In this document: one piece after another, positions 24,878-34,102 of the stretch | Numbering within the stretch: position 1 is the first letter of the stretch | Layout: each line of letters starts with the position of its first letter | Assembly (NCBI GenBank): GCA_004558035.1 | Contig: SFEJ01000006.1 | Coordinates: forward strand, 1 to 64,000 | Source of the DNA: Opitutia bacterium | GTDB lineage: Bacteria; Verrucomicrobiota; Verrucomicrobiae; Opitutales; UBA953 | Length of the DNA: 64,000 nt | Direction: 5' to 3' | Made by a program: the position numbers and the translations under genes | Notes under the pieces: generated by a model | The model's input: the letters and a program-made list of their open reading frames with translations, nothing else | Told to the model about the DNA's origin: nothing | Databases searched by the model: none

Positions 24878-27502
24878 ATGTTCAAAATCCCCTCACTCGA
24901 CTCTTTGCCGCTCCGGATCGCGGCGGGCGCGCTCGCGCTCGCGTTTTCGGGAACGCTTTTCGCTCAGACGGCCTCGCTGACCGAAGAACAGACCGCGCAG
25001 CTCGCCAAACTCGCCGAGCGCTACGGCGGTCCTTCCGCCCCGAAGCCCGCCAAGGGCAAGACCAGGACCGCCGCCGCGAAGCCGGCGGTCTCCTTCAAAC
25101 TCGACAAAAAGCAGAAGGGCTTCCGCGTGCGCGCGAACGGCCCGACGGTCTCCGTCACCGCGGGAACGCTCAACGAGCTCGCCGCCGGCTACGGCTACTA
25201 TCTCAAGCACGGGAAGAATCTCATGTGGAGCTGGAGCGCGAACCGGCTCGCGCCCGCCGTTCCCGCGAAGCAGAAGGAATTTTCCGCGGAGACGCCGTGG
25301 GAATGGCGCTACGCCTACAATTACTGCACGCTGTCGTACACCTCGGCGTTCTGGGGCAAGACGGAATGGCGCAACGAGCTCGACCGCATGGCGCTCAACG
25401 GCGTGAACCGCGTGCTCGTGCAGGCGGGGCTGGAAAAAGTCTGGCAGCTCACGCTCGCGGAGCTCGGTTATCCGAAAGAAAAGATCTTCGCCTACATTCC
25501 CAGCCCGGCGTTCGCGGCGTGGTGGAACATGGGCAATCTCGAAGGGCACGGCGGTCCGCTCACGCAAAGCCAGATCGACGGCGAGGCGGCGCTCGGCAAA
25601 TTCATCGTCTCCTACATGCGCAACTACGGCATGGAGCCGATTCTGCAGGGCTTCGTCGGTCTCGTGCCGCACGATTTCGGCGAGCACTGCAGACTCGAAG
25701 GCCTCCGCATCATTCCGCAGGGAAATTGGGTGGACGGCTTCCTGCGCCCCGCCGTGCTCGACCCGACGACGCCCGCGTTCGGCAAAGTCGCCGAAGTCTG
25801 GTACAGGAATCTCGAAAAAGTTTACGGCGTGAAGGCGAAGGCGTTCGGCGGCGACCTCTTCCACGAGGGCGGAAAATCCGGCGGGATCGCGGTCGCGGAC
25901 GCGGCGAAATGCGTGCAGACGGCGATGCAGAAGGCGTCTCCGGGCAGCGTCTGGGTGCTGCAGGCGTGGCACGGCAATCCGTCGGCGACGCTGCTGAGCG
26001 GGCTCGACAAGGACAAGTGCGTCGTGCTCGCGCTGTGCAAGGACATGGTCGCGGGAACGTCTCACGGCTACAGCTACCACGGCGCGCCGTGGGTGTGGTG
26101 CGAGCTCTCCAATTTCGGCGGCAACCACGGGCTTTACGGCTCGCTGAAGGTGCTCGGAAAAATCGGCGTCATGGCGACCGCGGACGGGAGCGACAAGCTC
26201 GTCGGCATCGGTCTCATCCCCGAAGGCACGGAAGTCAACCCGATCACCTACGACCTGCTCTACGACCGCATCTGGACGCCGCGCGAAACCGTCATGGACG
26301 ACGCCGAAATCGCGACGTGGATCGACGGCTACGCGCTGCGCCGCTACGGGAAGAACGTTCCCGCCGTGAACCGCGCGTGGAAGCTCCTCGAACGCTCCGT
26401 GTACAGCCCGACGCAGGACCAGGAAGGCTGCACGGAATCCATCATCAGCGCGCGCCCGAACCGCAACGCGCAGAAGGCGTCCACCTGGGCGTCCGGGAAA
26501 GTGTATTGGAATCCCGACGACGTCCGCGCGGCGTTCGCCCTGCTCGTCGGCGCCGGAGAAAAGGACGCCGCGCTCGCCGCGCTTTCCACGTACCGCTGGG
26601 ACCTCTGCGACGTCGGGCGGCAGTTCGCGTCCGACCTCGCGCGCCCGCTGCTCGCGAAGGCGATGGAAGCCTACGACGCCGGCGACAAAAAAGCGTTCGA
26701 GCTGCGCTCGAAACAGTTTCTCGACCTCATCGCGTCCACGGACAGACTGCTCGCGACGCACACGCTGTGGCGTTTCGGCCGCATGTACCAGATGGCGCTC
26801 GCCAAGGGGAAAAGCAAGGCGGAGAAGGAAAATTCCGCGCGCGCGCTCAAGACGTTGCTCACCAGCTGGGGCGGCAAGCCCGGCTCGCTCAACGACTACG
26901 CGCACCGGCAGCTTTCCGGGCTGCTCAAGGATTACTACCTCGTCCGTTGGGGCTACTTTTTCGACGCCCACAAGAAGGCGCTCAACGGCGACCGGTCCGC
27001 GCTCGACGCGCTCGAGGGCAAGATCAACGCGCTGATGAACGACTGGTGCAAGGCGACCAAGCCCGTCTACACCGCCAAGGCGGAAGGCAAGACGCTCGTC
27101 GAGGCGCGGAACATGCTCAAGAAATTCGCGCCGCTCGCCGACGAGTTCTTCTCCGTTCCCGTGGACAACGACCGCCCGTGGACGATCCGCGACGGCGCGA
27201 AGGAACTCGTCTTCGACGTCTCCGACGACATCATGAAGGCGGGAACGTTCACGGCGACGTTCCGCTGGAAAAGCGGCGACAGCGCGCTCGTCGTGAAACG
27301 CGTGCGCCTCTACGAAGGCGACAAGCTCGTCGCCGAAGACGCGCACCGCGGCACGACCGGACACGACGACCAGAACAACGTCTACACGCTGGAAGTGAAG
27401 CAGCTCCGCACGAGCCTCGACGCCTACGTGCTGAAGGCGGACGTGGAAGGCGTCTCGTCGAACAATTCTTCGGGCGTTCTGATCTTCAGCCGCGCGAAGT
27501 GA
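24878..27502 (+). CDS. Secreted alpha-N-acetylglucosaminidase, GH89
   Basis: This 874-residue NAGLU-family hydrolase removes terminal alpha-linked N-acetylglucosamine, as found on gastric mucins and heparan sulfate. A signal peptide (about 1-30, ending LFAQ) and a linker are followed by the family N-domain (YGYYLKHGKNLMWSW) and the catalytic region, with FHEG (about 327-330) and PEGTEVNP (about 447) carrying the likely catalytic glutamates, plus CELSNFGGNHGLYG. Then come the helical C-domain (LNDYAHRQLSGLLKDYY) and an extra C-terminal beta-domain (about 770-874). It is a single-gene unit and pairs logically with the sialidase in sequential trimming of mucin glycans. Confidence 0.93.
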   Translation: MFKIPSLDSLPLRIAAGALALAFSGTLFAQTASLTEEQTAQLAKLAERYGGPSAPKPAKGKTRTAAAKPAVSFKLDKKQKGFRVRANGPTVSVTAGTLNELAAGYGYYLKHGKNLMWSWSANRLAPAVPAKQKEFSAETPWEWRYAYNYCTLSYTSAFWGKTEWRNELDRMALNGVNRVLVQAGLEKVWQLTLAELGYPKEKIFAYIPSPAFAAWWNMGNLEGHGGPLTQSQIDGEAALGKFIVSYMRNYGMEPILQGFVGLVPHDFGEHCRLEGLRIIPQGNWVDGFLRPAVLDPTTPAFGKVAEVWYRNLEKVYGVKAKAFGGDLFHEGGKSGGIAVADAAKCVQTAMQKASPGSVWVLQAWHGNPSATLLSGLDKDKCVVLALCKDMVAGTSHGYSYHGAPWVWCELSNFGGNHGLYGSLKVLGKIGVMATADGSDKLVGIGLIPEGTEVNPITYDLLYDRIWTPRETVMDDAEIATWIDGYALRRYGKNVPAVNRAWKLLERSVYSPTQDQEGCTESIISARPNRNAQKASTWASGKVYWNPDDVRAAFALLVGAGEKDAALAALSTYRWDLCDVGRQFASDLARPLLAKAMEAYDAGDKKAFELRSKQFLDLIASTDRLLATHTLWRFGRMYQMALAKGKSKAEKENSARALKTLLTSWGGKPGSLNDYAHRQLSGLLKDYYLVRWGYFFDAHKKALNGDRSALDALEGKINALMNDWCKATKPVYTAKAEGKTLVEARNMLKKFAPLADEFFSVPVDNDRPWTIRDGAKELVFDVSDDIMKAGTFTATFRWKSGDSALVVKRVRLYEGDKLVAEDAHRGTTGHDDQNNVYTLEVKQLRTSLDAYVLKADVEGVSSNNSSGVLIFSRAK

Positions 27503-27511
27503 AAGCGGCGG

Positions 27512-27662
27512 AGTGATGAAGTTATGAGGTTATGAAGGTTATGAGGTTATGAAGTGATTTGACGTTCGCTTCGCGAAAAAGATTTTTTGAAATCCTTTCG
27601 GCGAAGCCGACCGCAATGAACTTCACCACTTCATAACCTCATAACTCCATAACTTCATCACC
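27512..27662. repeat. Structured inverted element, type A, copy 2
   Basis: Arms of degenerate GTTATGAAG/GTTATGAGG words (27514-27556) and their complement (27617-27662) enclose a core whose reverse complement closely matches the core of the element at 10709-10871, including the TTCGGC/GCCGAA and TTCGCGAAGCGAA hairpins. It fills the gap between two convergent genes, so it may also act as a bidirectional terminator. Confidence 0.8.
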
Positions 27663-27679
27663 TGCCCCTGCCGCGCCAT

Positions 27680-28213
27680 TCACGCCGCCGCGCGCGTGAG
27701 GCAGAGCAGCGAGCCCGACGCGAACGCCAGCGGGAACGGCGAGCAGTCGAGTCTGCCGAAATGCCGCGCGTAAATCCGCGAATACAGCGAAAAATTGTAG
27801 ATCGCCCACGCGCGTTCCGTGCGCAGCGCATTCAGAAAATCGCCGCGTTCCCGCATGGCGCCGACGGCCTCGCGGACGGCGCGGCGTTCGGCGGCGAAGA
27901 GCGTCTCCGCCTCCGCGGGAACGCGCGCGACGAGAGCGCCCGCCCGCGCGTCGATCTCCGTGAAGAGCGCCGCCTCGCGCTCGACGGAAAGCTCCGGCCC
28001 GAACAGCTCGAACACGCGCAGACAGTATTCGTAAACGCGCCGCGCGAACGCCGTGCCGCAGCGTTTCCCCGCCGCGCGCAGCAGCTCCGCGAGCACGCGC
28101 CGCGCGAGGGGACCGTCGTGAGCACGGCAGAAATCGGCGACGATTTTCCGCGCCTCTTCAGAATTTCCGGCGCCGGTCAGCGCCGCCTCCAATGCTTTGA
28201 TCTCTCGTTCCAT
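27680..28213 (-). CDS. Helical protein of unknown function
   Basis: This 177-residue protein from the ATG at 28213 (an upstream in-frame TTG would add four residues) is predicted to be almost entirely alpha-helical, rich in Ala, Arg and Glu. It has phrases such as RRVYEYCLRVFELFGPEL and a more hydrophobic C-terminus (PFPLAFASGSLLCLTRAAA). No signal peptide or known domain is recognised. A perfect palindrome, GTTCCCGCGGGAAC (28249-28262), separates it from the next gene upstream. Confidence 0.55.
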   Translation of the reverse strand: MEREIKALEAALTGAGNSEEARKIVADFCRAHDGPLARRVLAELLRAAGKRCGTAFARRVYEYCLRVFELFGPELSVEREAALFTEIDARAGALVARVPAEAETLFAAERRAVREAVGAMRERGDFLNALRTERAWAIYNFSLYSRIYARHFGRLDCSPFPLAFASGSLLCLTRAAA

Positions 28214-28266
28214 AACGAAAGACAAAGCGTCGGAAACCGGCGTTTTTGTTCCCGCGGGAACGCGGG

Positions 28267-29340
28267 TCAGTCCTTGACCGGACGAAGAACTTCGCCGAGC
28301 AGCGCCTTCTGATTTTCTTCGGAAAGCCGCGACGCGAGCGCCTCACGTTCCTCCCGGCTCGCGCTTTTCAGATACGCCCTGGCGGCGTCCAGCACGGGAG
28401 CGTGTCCCTGCGCGACCGCGACGGACGCGAGCGACCACGCGGCGGAGGAGACGCCGAGATTGATCTCGCCTTCGGGAAGCACCTTCGCGGCGATCTTCGT
28501 CACCGCCGTCGGGAACTTCGGATCTCCCGTCGCGAAAAACGCGCCCCAAAGCATGTCGATCTCGCCCGGCGCGCCGACGCAGCCTTTCGAGAGGTCGTAA
28601 TTCTTGTCCGCCGCGAGCCTGTAAACGGCGTCCGCGACCTTGCGCTGCTTTCGCGGGAGCGCGTCCGTGATTTTCTTCCATTCGGGAACTCTGTCCGGAT
28701 TCGCCCTGACGATTTCCGTCAAAAACGCGACGAGCGGTCCCCCGGAGGAGTTTTTCGAGGCGCACATCTCGAAAAACGTCGGAAGCATTCCGGCGATTTT
28801 CTCCGGCTCCGGATTCTTGTAGTAATTCATCAGAATGCTCGATGCCTCCAGCATCTTTTCCGTGGGCGCGGGCGGCTCCGAAGACTCCGGAGCGGCTTCC
28901 CCAAAGGCAGGCGCGATATCCGCAAAAATTTCCTTGAGCTCCTCCGAGCCGAAAAAATCCTTTTCGAAAAGTCCTTTCAGCAGGGAAGCGGTCTCTTTTC
29001 GAAGCCTTTCCAACGCCTTGACGTCGTCGAGCGTGAACGCGCGGAAAGCGTCGCCGCGCTCGCCCGCGATGCACTCGCCCGCCGCCTCGATTTCCCGAAT
29101 CTTCGGCGCGGCGGCGTCCGCGGAGGCCTTGTCCGAAACGCCCGCGAGCGCGGCGTTCATTTCCCGAAAAAGCGCGAGCATTTCCGCCGCGAGATTCTTT
29201 TTCTCGGAGGAATCCCGCGTCTGAACGGGCGCGGCGGCGGAAGAGGATTTCGGAGCGTCCGACGTCGCGGCGAAAGCCGGCACGACGCACGAAGCGGCGA
29301 AGCAGATTGCGGAGATCAGTCGATTTTTGGAGGTATTCAT
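28267..29340 (-). CDS. Secreted protein of unknown function
   Basis: This 357-residue protein has a clear signal peptide (1 to about 25, SAICFAASCVVPAFAA) followed by a Ser/Ala/Pro-rich linker and a largely helical body with many Lys/Glu pairs (TSLLKGLFEKDFFGSEELKEIF type). No catalytic motif or recognised domain is seen. It is AT-richer and has fewer uptake-like words than neighbouring genes. It is transcribed away from the element at 27512 and is 108 bases from carB on the same strand, so it could belong to the end of the carAB transcript. Confidence 0.6.
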   Translation of the reverse strand: MNTSKNRLISAICFAASCVVPAFAATSDAPKSSSAAAPVQTRDSSEKKNLAAEMLALFREMNAALAGVSDKASADAAAPKIREIEAAGECIAGERGDAFRAFTLDDVKALERLRKETASLLKGLFEKDFFGSEELKEIFADIAPAFGEAAPESSEPPAPTEKMLEASSILMNYYKNPEPEKIAGMLPTFFEMCASKNSSGGPLVAFLTEIVRANPDRVPEWKKITDALPRKQRKVADAVYRLAADKNYDLSKGCVGAPGEIDMLWGAFFATGDPKFPTAVTKIAAKVLPEGEINLGVSSAAWSLASVAVAQGHAPVLDAARAYLKSASREEREALASRLSEENQKALLGEVLRPVKD

Positions 29341-29448
29341 CGCGGAGCAGTATCCGCGGGAACGCGCAACGCTTTTCGCGCGGGCGACATGCGAAAATCG
29401 CGCCGGGAGAGCTTCCCGACGCGATTCGGCGTTCCCGCGCGGGGCGGG

Positions 29449-32400
29449 TCATTTCGCGAGGTGGCGGTGGTATTCCTGCAGGCTGCAGACTTCGAAGCGT
29501 CCAAATTCGAGCTTGTCCGTCAGCCCTTCGAGCGCGGCGCAGGCGCCGGCGATCGTCGTCGTGATCGGCACGCCCGAAGCGACCGCCTGCGAGCGCATCC
29601 GGATTTCGTCCACCATCGCGGCGGCACCGGATTCGGTCGTGTTGACGATCCACTGGATTTCGCCGTCGCGGACGAGGTCGAGCAGGTTCGGTCTGCCGTC
29701 GGAGATGCGGAAGACGGCGCGCGCGCGAATCCCGGAATCGTAGAGCAGCGTCGCCGTGCCGAGCGTGGCGTAGAGCTTGAATCCGAGCTCCACGAGGCGC
29801 CGCGCGACGTCGACGATCTTCGGCTTGTCGGCGTCCTTGACGGAGAGAAACACGTTCCCGCTCTGCGGCAGACGACTTCCCGCCGCGATCTGACTCTTGA
29901 GATACGCGATCCCGCGGTCGCGGTCGATGCTCATGACTTCGCCGGTCGATTTCATTTCCGGGCTGAGCACGACGTCCACGCCGGGGAACTTCACGAACGG
30001 AAAAACGGCCTCCTTCACGGCGACGTAGGGCAGGCTCACTTCGCGCGTGAAGCCGAGCTCGCCGAGCTTCTTTCCCGTCATGCACAACGCGGCGAGCCCG
30101 GGCAGCGAAACGCCGATCGCCTTGCTGACGAAAGGCACCGTGCGCGAGGCGCGCGGGTTCACCTCGATCATGTAGAGCTCTCCGTCCTTGACGGCGAGCT
30201 GCATGTTCATGAGCCCGCAGACGTGAAGCTCGCGCGCGAAGGCATGCGCGTATTCGCGGACTTTTTCGAGCACGGCGGGCGGGAGCGTCATCGGCGGCGT
30301 GACGCTCGCGGAGTCGCCGGAGTGAATGCCCGCGGGCTCGACGTGTTCGAGCACGGCGCCGATGACGGTCGTCTCGCCGTCGGAGATGCAGTCCACGTCC
30401 AGCTCGACGGCGTCCTCGAGAAAGCGGTCGATGAGAATCGGCTTTCCTTCGGCGACGGCGGCGGCCTCTTCGACGAATTTGCGGAGATATTTTTCCTTGT
30501 AGACGATGACCATGCCGCGCCCGCCGAGCACGAAGGAAGGACGGACGAGCAGCGGGTAGCCGATCTTTTCGGCGACGGCGAGCGCCTCCTCGACGTTGTG
30601 CGCGATGCCGTTTTCGGGCTGGCGGATGCCGATGCGCGCGGCGAGCGTCTTGAAGAAGTCGCGGTCTTCGGCGAGGTCGATGTCGTCGGGGCTCGTGCCG
30701 ATGACGTTCGCTCCCGCGCGGCGCAGCGCCTGCGCGAGATTGAGCGGCGTCTGCCCGCCGAACTGCACGATGACGCCGCAGCAGCGTTCCCGCTCGTAAA
30801 CGTGCATGACGTCCTCGAGCGTGAGCGGTTCGAAGTAAAGCTTGTCCGACGTGTCGTAGTCCGTCGAGACCGTCTCCGGATTGGAATTGACCATGACGAC
30901 CTCGTAGCCCGCCTTGCGGATCGCGAACGCGGCGTGGCAGCAGCAGTAGTCGAACTCGATGCCCTGCCCGATCCGGTTCGGGCCGCCGCCGAGCACCATG
31001 ACGGATTTCTTTCCGCCGGAATCGCGCGGGGCTTCGCCGGAATCGGCGTAGGCGCTGTAATAATACGGTGTGAGCGCCTCGAACTCGCCCGCGCAGGTGT
31101 CCACGGAACCGAACGCGGGAACGAGCCCGATGCGCGCGCGCGCGGCGCGGACGGCGTCCTCGTCCGTCGCGAGCAGAAACGCGATCTGGCGGTCGGAATA
31201 GCCGAATTCCTTGATCTGGCGGAAAAGCGCGGGATCGCGTTCGAGCGCGTCGAGCGTTCCCGCGGCGGAGATTTCGTCCTCGAACGCGGCGAGCTCGGCG
31301 AAGTGGCGCAGGAAGTAGCGGTCGATCTTCGTGATTTCGAAGACTTCGTCCGCGCTCCAGCCCCGGCGGAACGCGGCGCGGACGTAAAAGACGCGCTCGG
31401 CGCTCGGGCGCGCGAGCTCGGCGCGCAGCGTCGCGTCGTCGGCGCTCTCGAATTTTTCGTCCTTGCCGTCGGCGCCGAATCCGGCGCGCCCGATCTCGAG
31501 CGAGCGGAGCGCCTTCTGGAAGCTCTGCTTGAGATTGCGGCCGATCGCCATCGCCTCGCCGACGGACTTCATCTGCGTGCCGAGCGTGGAATCCGCGTTC
31601 GGGAATTTCTCGAACGTGAAGCGCGGCACCTTGGTGACGACGTAGTCGAGCGCGGGCTCGAAGCAGCTCGGCGTGGAGCCCGTGATGTCGTTGCGCAGCT
31701 CGTCGAGCGTGTAGCCGACGGCGAGCTTGGCGGCGATCTTCGCGATCGGGAAACCGGTCGCCTTCGACGCGAGCGCGGAAGAGCGCGACACGCGCGGATT
31801 CATCTCGATGATGATGCGCCGCCCCGTCTCCGGATTCACCGCCCACTGCACGTTGGAGCCGCCGGTCTCGACGCCGATCGCCGCGAGCACGCGCAGCGAA
31901 TCGTCGCGCATTTCCTGGTATTCGCGGTCGCTGAGCGTCTGAATCGGCGCGATCGTGATCGAGTCGCCCGTGTGCACGCCCATAGGATCGACGTTTTCGA
32001 TGGAGCAGACGATGACGCTGTTCCCGCGCTTGTCGCGCATGACCTCCATCTCGAATTCCTTCCAGCCGAGCAGCGATTCCTCGATGAGCACCTCGCTGTT
32101 GAGGCTCGCCTCGAGCCCGCGGCGGACGATGGTCTCGAACTCCGCCTCGTCGTGCGCGATGCCGCCTCCCGTGCCGCCGAGCGTGAATCCCGGGCGGATG
32201 ATCAGCGGCCACGTGCCGATCGTCCGCGCGATCGCGCGCGCCTCGTTTTCCGTGTGCGCGGAGCCCGAGCGCGGCAGGTCGAGCCCGATGGAAAGCATCG
32301 TCTCCTTGAAGAGCAGACGGTCTTCCGCGCGCCGGATCGCGTCCGCGTTCGCGCCGATGAGCTCGACGCCGTAGCGCTTCAGCACGCCCTTGTCCGCGAG

Positions 32401-32703
32401 CTCCATCGCGAGATTGAGCGCCGTCTGCCCGCCGAGCGTCGGCAGAATCGCGTCCGGGCGTTCCCGCCGGATGATTTCGTGAAGAATGTCGGCGTTGAGC
32501 GGCTCGATGTAGGTGCGGTCCGCGAGCTCGGGATCGGTCATGACCGTCGCGGGGTTGGAATTGACGAGCACGACCTCGAAGCCGTCGCTCTTCAGCGCCT
32601 TGCAGGCTTGAACCCCGGAATAATCGAATTCGCAGCCCTGCCCGATGACGATCGGGCCCGAACCGATGAGCAGAATTTTATGAATGTCTGTGCGTTTCGG
32701 CAT
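29449..32703 (-). CDS. carB: Carbamoyl-phosphate synthase, large subunit
   Basis: This 1,084-residue subunit makes carbamoyl phosphate for arginine and pyrimidine synthesis. It shows the duplicated ATP-grasp structure: an N-terminal half with VIGQGCEFDYSGVQACKAL, GGTGGGIA and EMNPRVSRSSALASKATG; an oligomerisation middle; and a second half with NRIGQGIEFDYCC, PLLVRPSFVLGGRGM and EVNPRASRTVPFVSKA. A C-terminal MGS-like regulatory domain follows (about 950-1084). carA begins 31 bases upstream, so the operon is carAB. The whole gene is full length. Confidence 0.97.
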   Translation of the reverse strand: MPKRTDIHKILLIGSGPIVIGQGCEFDYSGVQACKALKSDGFEVVLVNSNPATVMTDPELADRTYIEPLNADILHEIIRRERPDAILPTLGGQTALNLAMELADKGVLKRYGVELIGANADAIRRAEDRLLFKETMLSIGLDLPRSGSAHTENEARAIARTIGTWPLIIRPGFTLGGTGGGIAHDEAEFETIVRRGLEASLNSEVLIEESLLGWKEFEMEVMRDKRGNSVIVCSIENVDPMGVHTGDSITIAPIQTLSDREYQEMRDDSLRVLAAIGVETGGSNVQWAVNPETGRRIIIEMNPRVSRSSALASKATGFPIAKIAAKLAVGYTLDELRNDITGSTPSCFEPALDYVVTKVPRFTFEKFPNADSTLGTQMKSVGEAMAIGRNLKQSFQKALRSLEIGRAGFGADGKDEKFESADDATLRAELARPSAERVFYVRAAFRRGWSADEVFEITKIDRYFLRHFAELAAFEDEISAAGTLDALERDPALFRQIKEFGYSDRQIAFLLATDEDAVRAARARIGLVPAFGSVDTCAGEFEALTPYYYSAYADSGEAPRDSGGKKSVMVLGGGPNRIGQGIEFDYCCCHAAFAIRKAGYEVVMVNSNPETVSTDYDTSDKLYFEPLTLEDVMHVYERERCCGVIVQFGGQTPLNLAQALRRAGANVIGTSPDDIDLAEDRDFFKTLAARIGIRQPENGIAHNVEEALAVAEKIGYPLLVRPSFVLGGRGMVIVYKEKYLRKFVEEAAAVAEGKPILIDRFLEDAVELDVDCISDGETTVIGAVLEHVEPAGIHSGDSASVTPPMTLPPAVLEKVREYAHAFARELHVCGLMNMQLAVKDGELYMIEVNPRASRTVPFVSKAIGVSLPGLAALCMTGKKLGELGFTREVSLPYVAVKEAVFPFVKFPGVDVVLSPEMKSTGEVMSIDRDRGIAYLKSQIAAGSRLPQSGNVFLSVKDADKPKIVDVARRLVELGFKLYATLGTATLLYDSGIRARAVFRISDGRPNLLDLVRDGEIQWIVNTTESGAAAMVDEIRMRSQAVASGVPITTTIAGACAALEGLTDKLEFGRFEVCSLQEYHRHLAK

Positions 32704-32734
32704 GATTTGAAAAAGAGAATTTCCGGAAAATTTT

Positions 32735-33835
32735 TCAGCGCGCCATCAGCTCGCGGAAACGCTCGAAAAGCGGATACGCGTCGTGCGGGCCGGGCGCCGC
32801 CTCGGGGTGATACTGCACGCTGAAGGCGGGCTCCGTCCTGTGGCGGACGCCCTCGACCGTGCCGTCGTTGAGATTGACGTGCGTGAGCTCGAGCGCGGAC
32901 GGCAGCGCGGCGTCCAGCGCGAAATTGTGATTCTGGCTCGTGATCTCGACCTTGCCCGTGAGCAGATCCTTCACGGGATGATTGCAGCCGTGATGCCCGA
33001 ACTTCAGGCGGGAACACGACGCGCCGCACGCGAGCCCGAGCAGCTGATGCCCGAGGCAAATGCCCATCAGCGGCACCTTGCCGAGCAGGCGGCGGATATT
33101 TTCCGAAGCGTATTTCACGGCGGAAGGATCGGCGGGACCGTTCGAGAGAAACACGCCGTCCGGGCGCATCGCGAGCACGTCCTCCGCCGGCGTCGCGGCG
33201 GGAACGACGGTCACGCGCATGTCGTGCGCGGCGAGCCCGCGGAGAATGTTGCGCTTCACGCCGAAATCGTAGGCGACGACGCGATACGTTCCCGCGTCGC
33301 TCCACGCGTAGGGCGCGTCCGTCGTCACGCGCGAGGCGTAGTCCTGGCCGTCGAGCCCTTCCCAGGCGCGGGCGCGGGCGACCGCCTCCGCCTCGGAGAC
33401 GGGCTCGTCGGAAACGTGCAGATACGCCTTCTGATTCCCGCGGGAACGCAGAATGAGCGTGAGCGCGCGCGTGTCCGCGCCGGCGATCGCGGGAACGCCC
33501 GCGCGGCGCAGGTAATCTTCGAGCGATTCCTCGGAACGGAAGTTCGAGGGCGCGTTGAGCTCGTGCACGACGAGCCCGTTCAAAAACAACCCCCGCGACT
33601 CGGCGTCGGCGGGGGAACATCCGTAATTCCCGATTTCGGGAGACGTCAGCGTGACGAACTGCCCGGCGTAGGACGGATCCGTGAGGATTTCCTGATACCC
33701 GGTCATGCCGGTGTTGAAGACGACTTCGCCGATGGCGTCCTTTTTCGCGCCGACGGAGAAGCCGCGCAGCACGGTGCCGTCCGCCAACGCCAGGAACGCC
33801 GCGCGCTCCCGTTTTTCTTTCCAGTTGAATTTCAT
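32735..33835 (-). CDS. carA: Carbamoyl-phosphate synthase, small (glutaminase) subunit
   Basis: This 366-residue subunit hydrolyses glutamine and feeds ammonia to CarB. The N-terminal CPSase domain has GEVVFNTGMTGYQEILTDPSYAGQ, split as GEVVFNTGMTGYQEI then LTDPSYAGQ. The class I amidotransferase domain has SNGPADPS, the nucleophile in GICLGHQLLGLA, and the His-Glu pair in FSVQYHPEAAPGP. The start at 33835 gives a normal N-terminus; there is no obvious Shine-Dalgarno site. A sigma-54-like -24/-12 word lies only 14 bases upstream (33850-33865), implying a very short leader. Confidence 0.96.
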   Translation of the reverse strand: MKFNWKEKRERAAFLALADGTVLRGFSVGAKKDAIGEVVFNTGMTGYQEILTDPSYAGQFVTLTSPEIGNYGCSPADAESRGLFLNGLVVHELNAPSNFRSEESLEDYLRRAGVPAIAGADTRALTLILRSRGNQKAYLHVSDEPVSEAEAVARARAWEGLDGQDYASRVTTDAPYAWSDAGTYRVVAYDFGVKRNILRGLAAHDMRVTVVPAATPAEDVLAMRPDGVFLSNGPADPSAVKYASENIRRLLGKVPLMGICLGHQLLGLACGASCSRLKFGHHGCNHPVKDLLTGKVEITSQNHNFALDAALPSALELTHVNLNDGTVEGVRHRTEPAFSVQYHPEAAPGPHDAYPLFERFRELMAR

Positions 33836-33849
33836 TGGGGCGCGATACA

Positions 33850-33865
33850 GGCACAAAGCGTGCCA
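33850..33865 (-). promoter_or_regulatory. Sigma-54-like promoter element or palindromic operator before carA
   Basis: Read on the minus strand: TGGCACGCTTTGTGCC. It has GG and GC separated by 10 bases, as sigma-54 needs, with one mismatch in the -12 box (GTGC for TTGC). It is also a perfect dyad GGCAC-N5-GTGCC. The predicted transcript start would be about 4 bases before the carA ATG. Confidence 0.5.
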
Positions 33866-33940
33866 CGGCGCGGGAACGCGCGTCGAAGGCTTCAACGCTC
33901 GGGATTCAAGGTCTGAAGCGCCTCGGGAACGCGCCCGCGG

Positions 33941-33996
33941 GGAATTACGTTTTTCGTAAAACCTGAAAAAACGGCTTTTCAAAAAACGTAAATTCC
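33941..33996. promoter_or_regulatory. Central inverted repeat between carA and gltB
   Basis: GGAATTACGTTTTT (33941-33954) is mirrored by AAAAACGTAAATTCC (33982-33996). Its left arm contains the dyad TTACGTTTTTCGTAA. The position midway between the two outward-facing promoter-like words suits a shared activator (enhancer) site, although it does not match the NtrC consensus I know. Confidence 0.4.
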
Positions 33997-34058
33997 GCCG
34001 AACCTCGGATTTCCCTTTTCTTTAGGCTTCAGGCTCTAAGCTCGCGGTTTTCCCTTCA

Positions 34059-34073
34059 TGGCACGCTTTGTGC
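34059..34073 (+). promoter_or_regulatory. Sigma-54-like promoter element before gltB
   Basis: TGGCACGCTTTGTGC, identical over 15 bases to the word before carA and facing the other way. GG (34060-34061) and GC (34072-34073) are 10 bases apart. The predicted transcript start near 34085 leaves an 18-base leader to the gltB ATG at 34103. Confidence 0.6.
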
Positions 34074-34102
34074 GAACATGGGCGCCAAATTTTACCGAAC
34101 CC

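Noticed and set aside
28246..32823. A 1,525-codon open frame on the plus strand opposite carB
   Set aside because: It is antisense to a full-length, well-conserved gene, has a composition extremely rich in Arg, Glu and Asp typical of GC-rich antisense frames, and no recognisable motif.
33850..34073. Binding sites for classic NtrC
   Set aside because: The dyads present do not match TGCACC-N4-GGTGCA; if an activator binds, its site differs.
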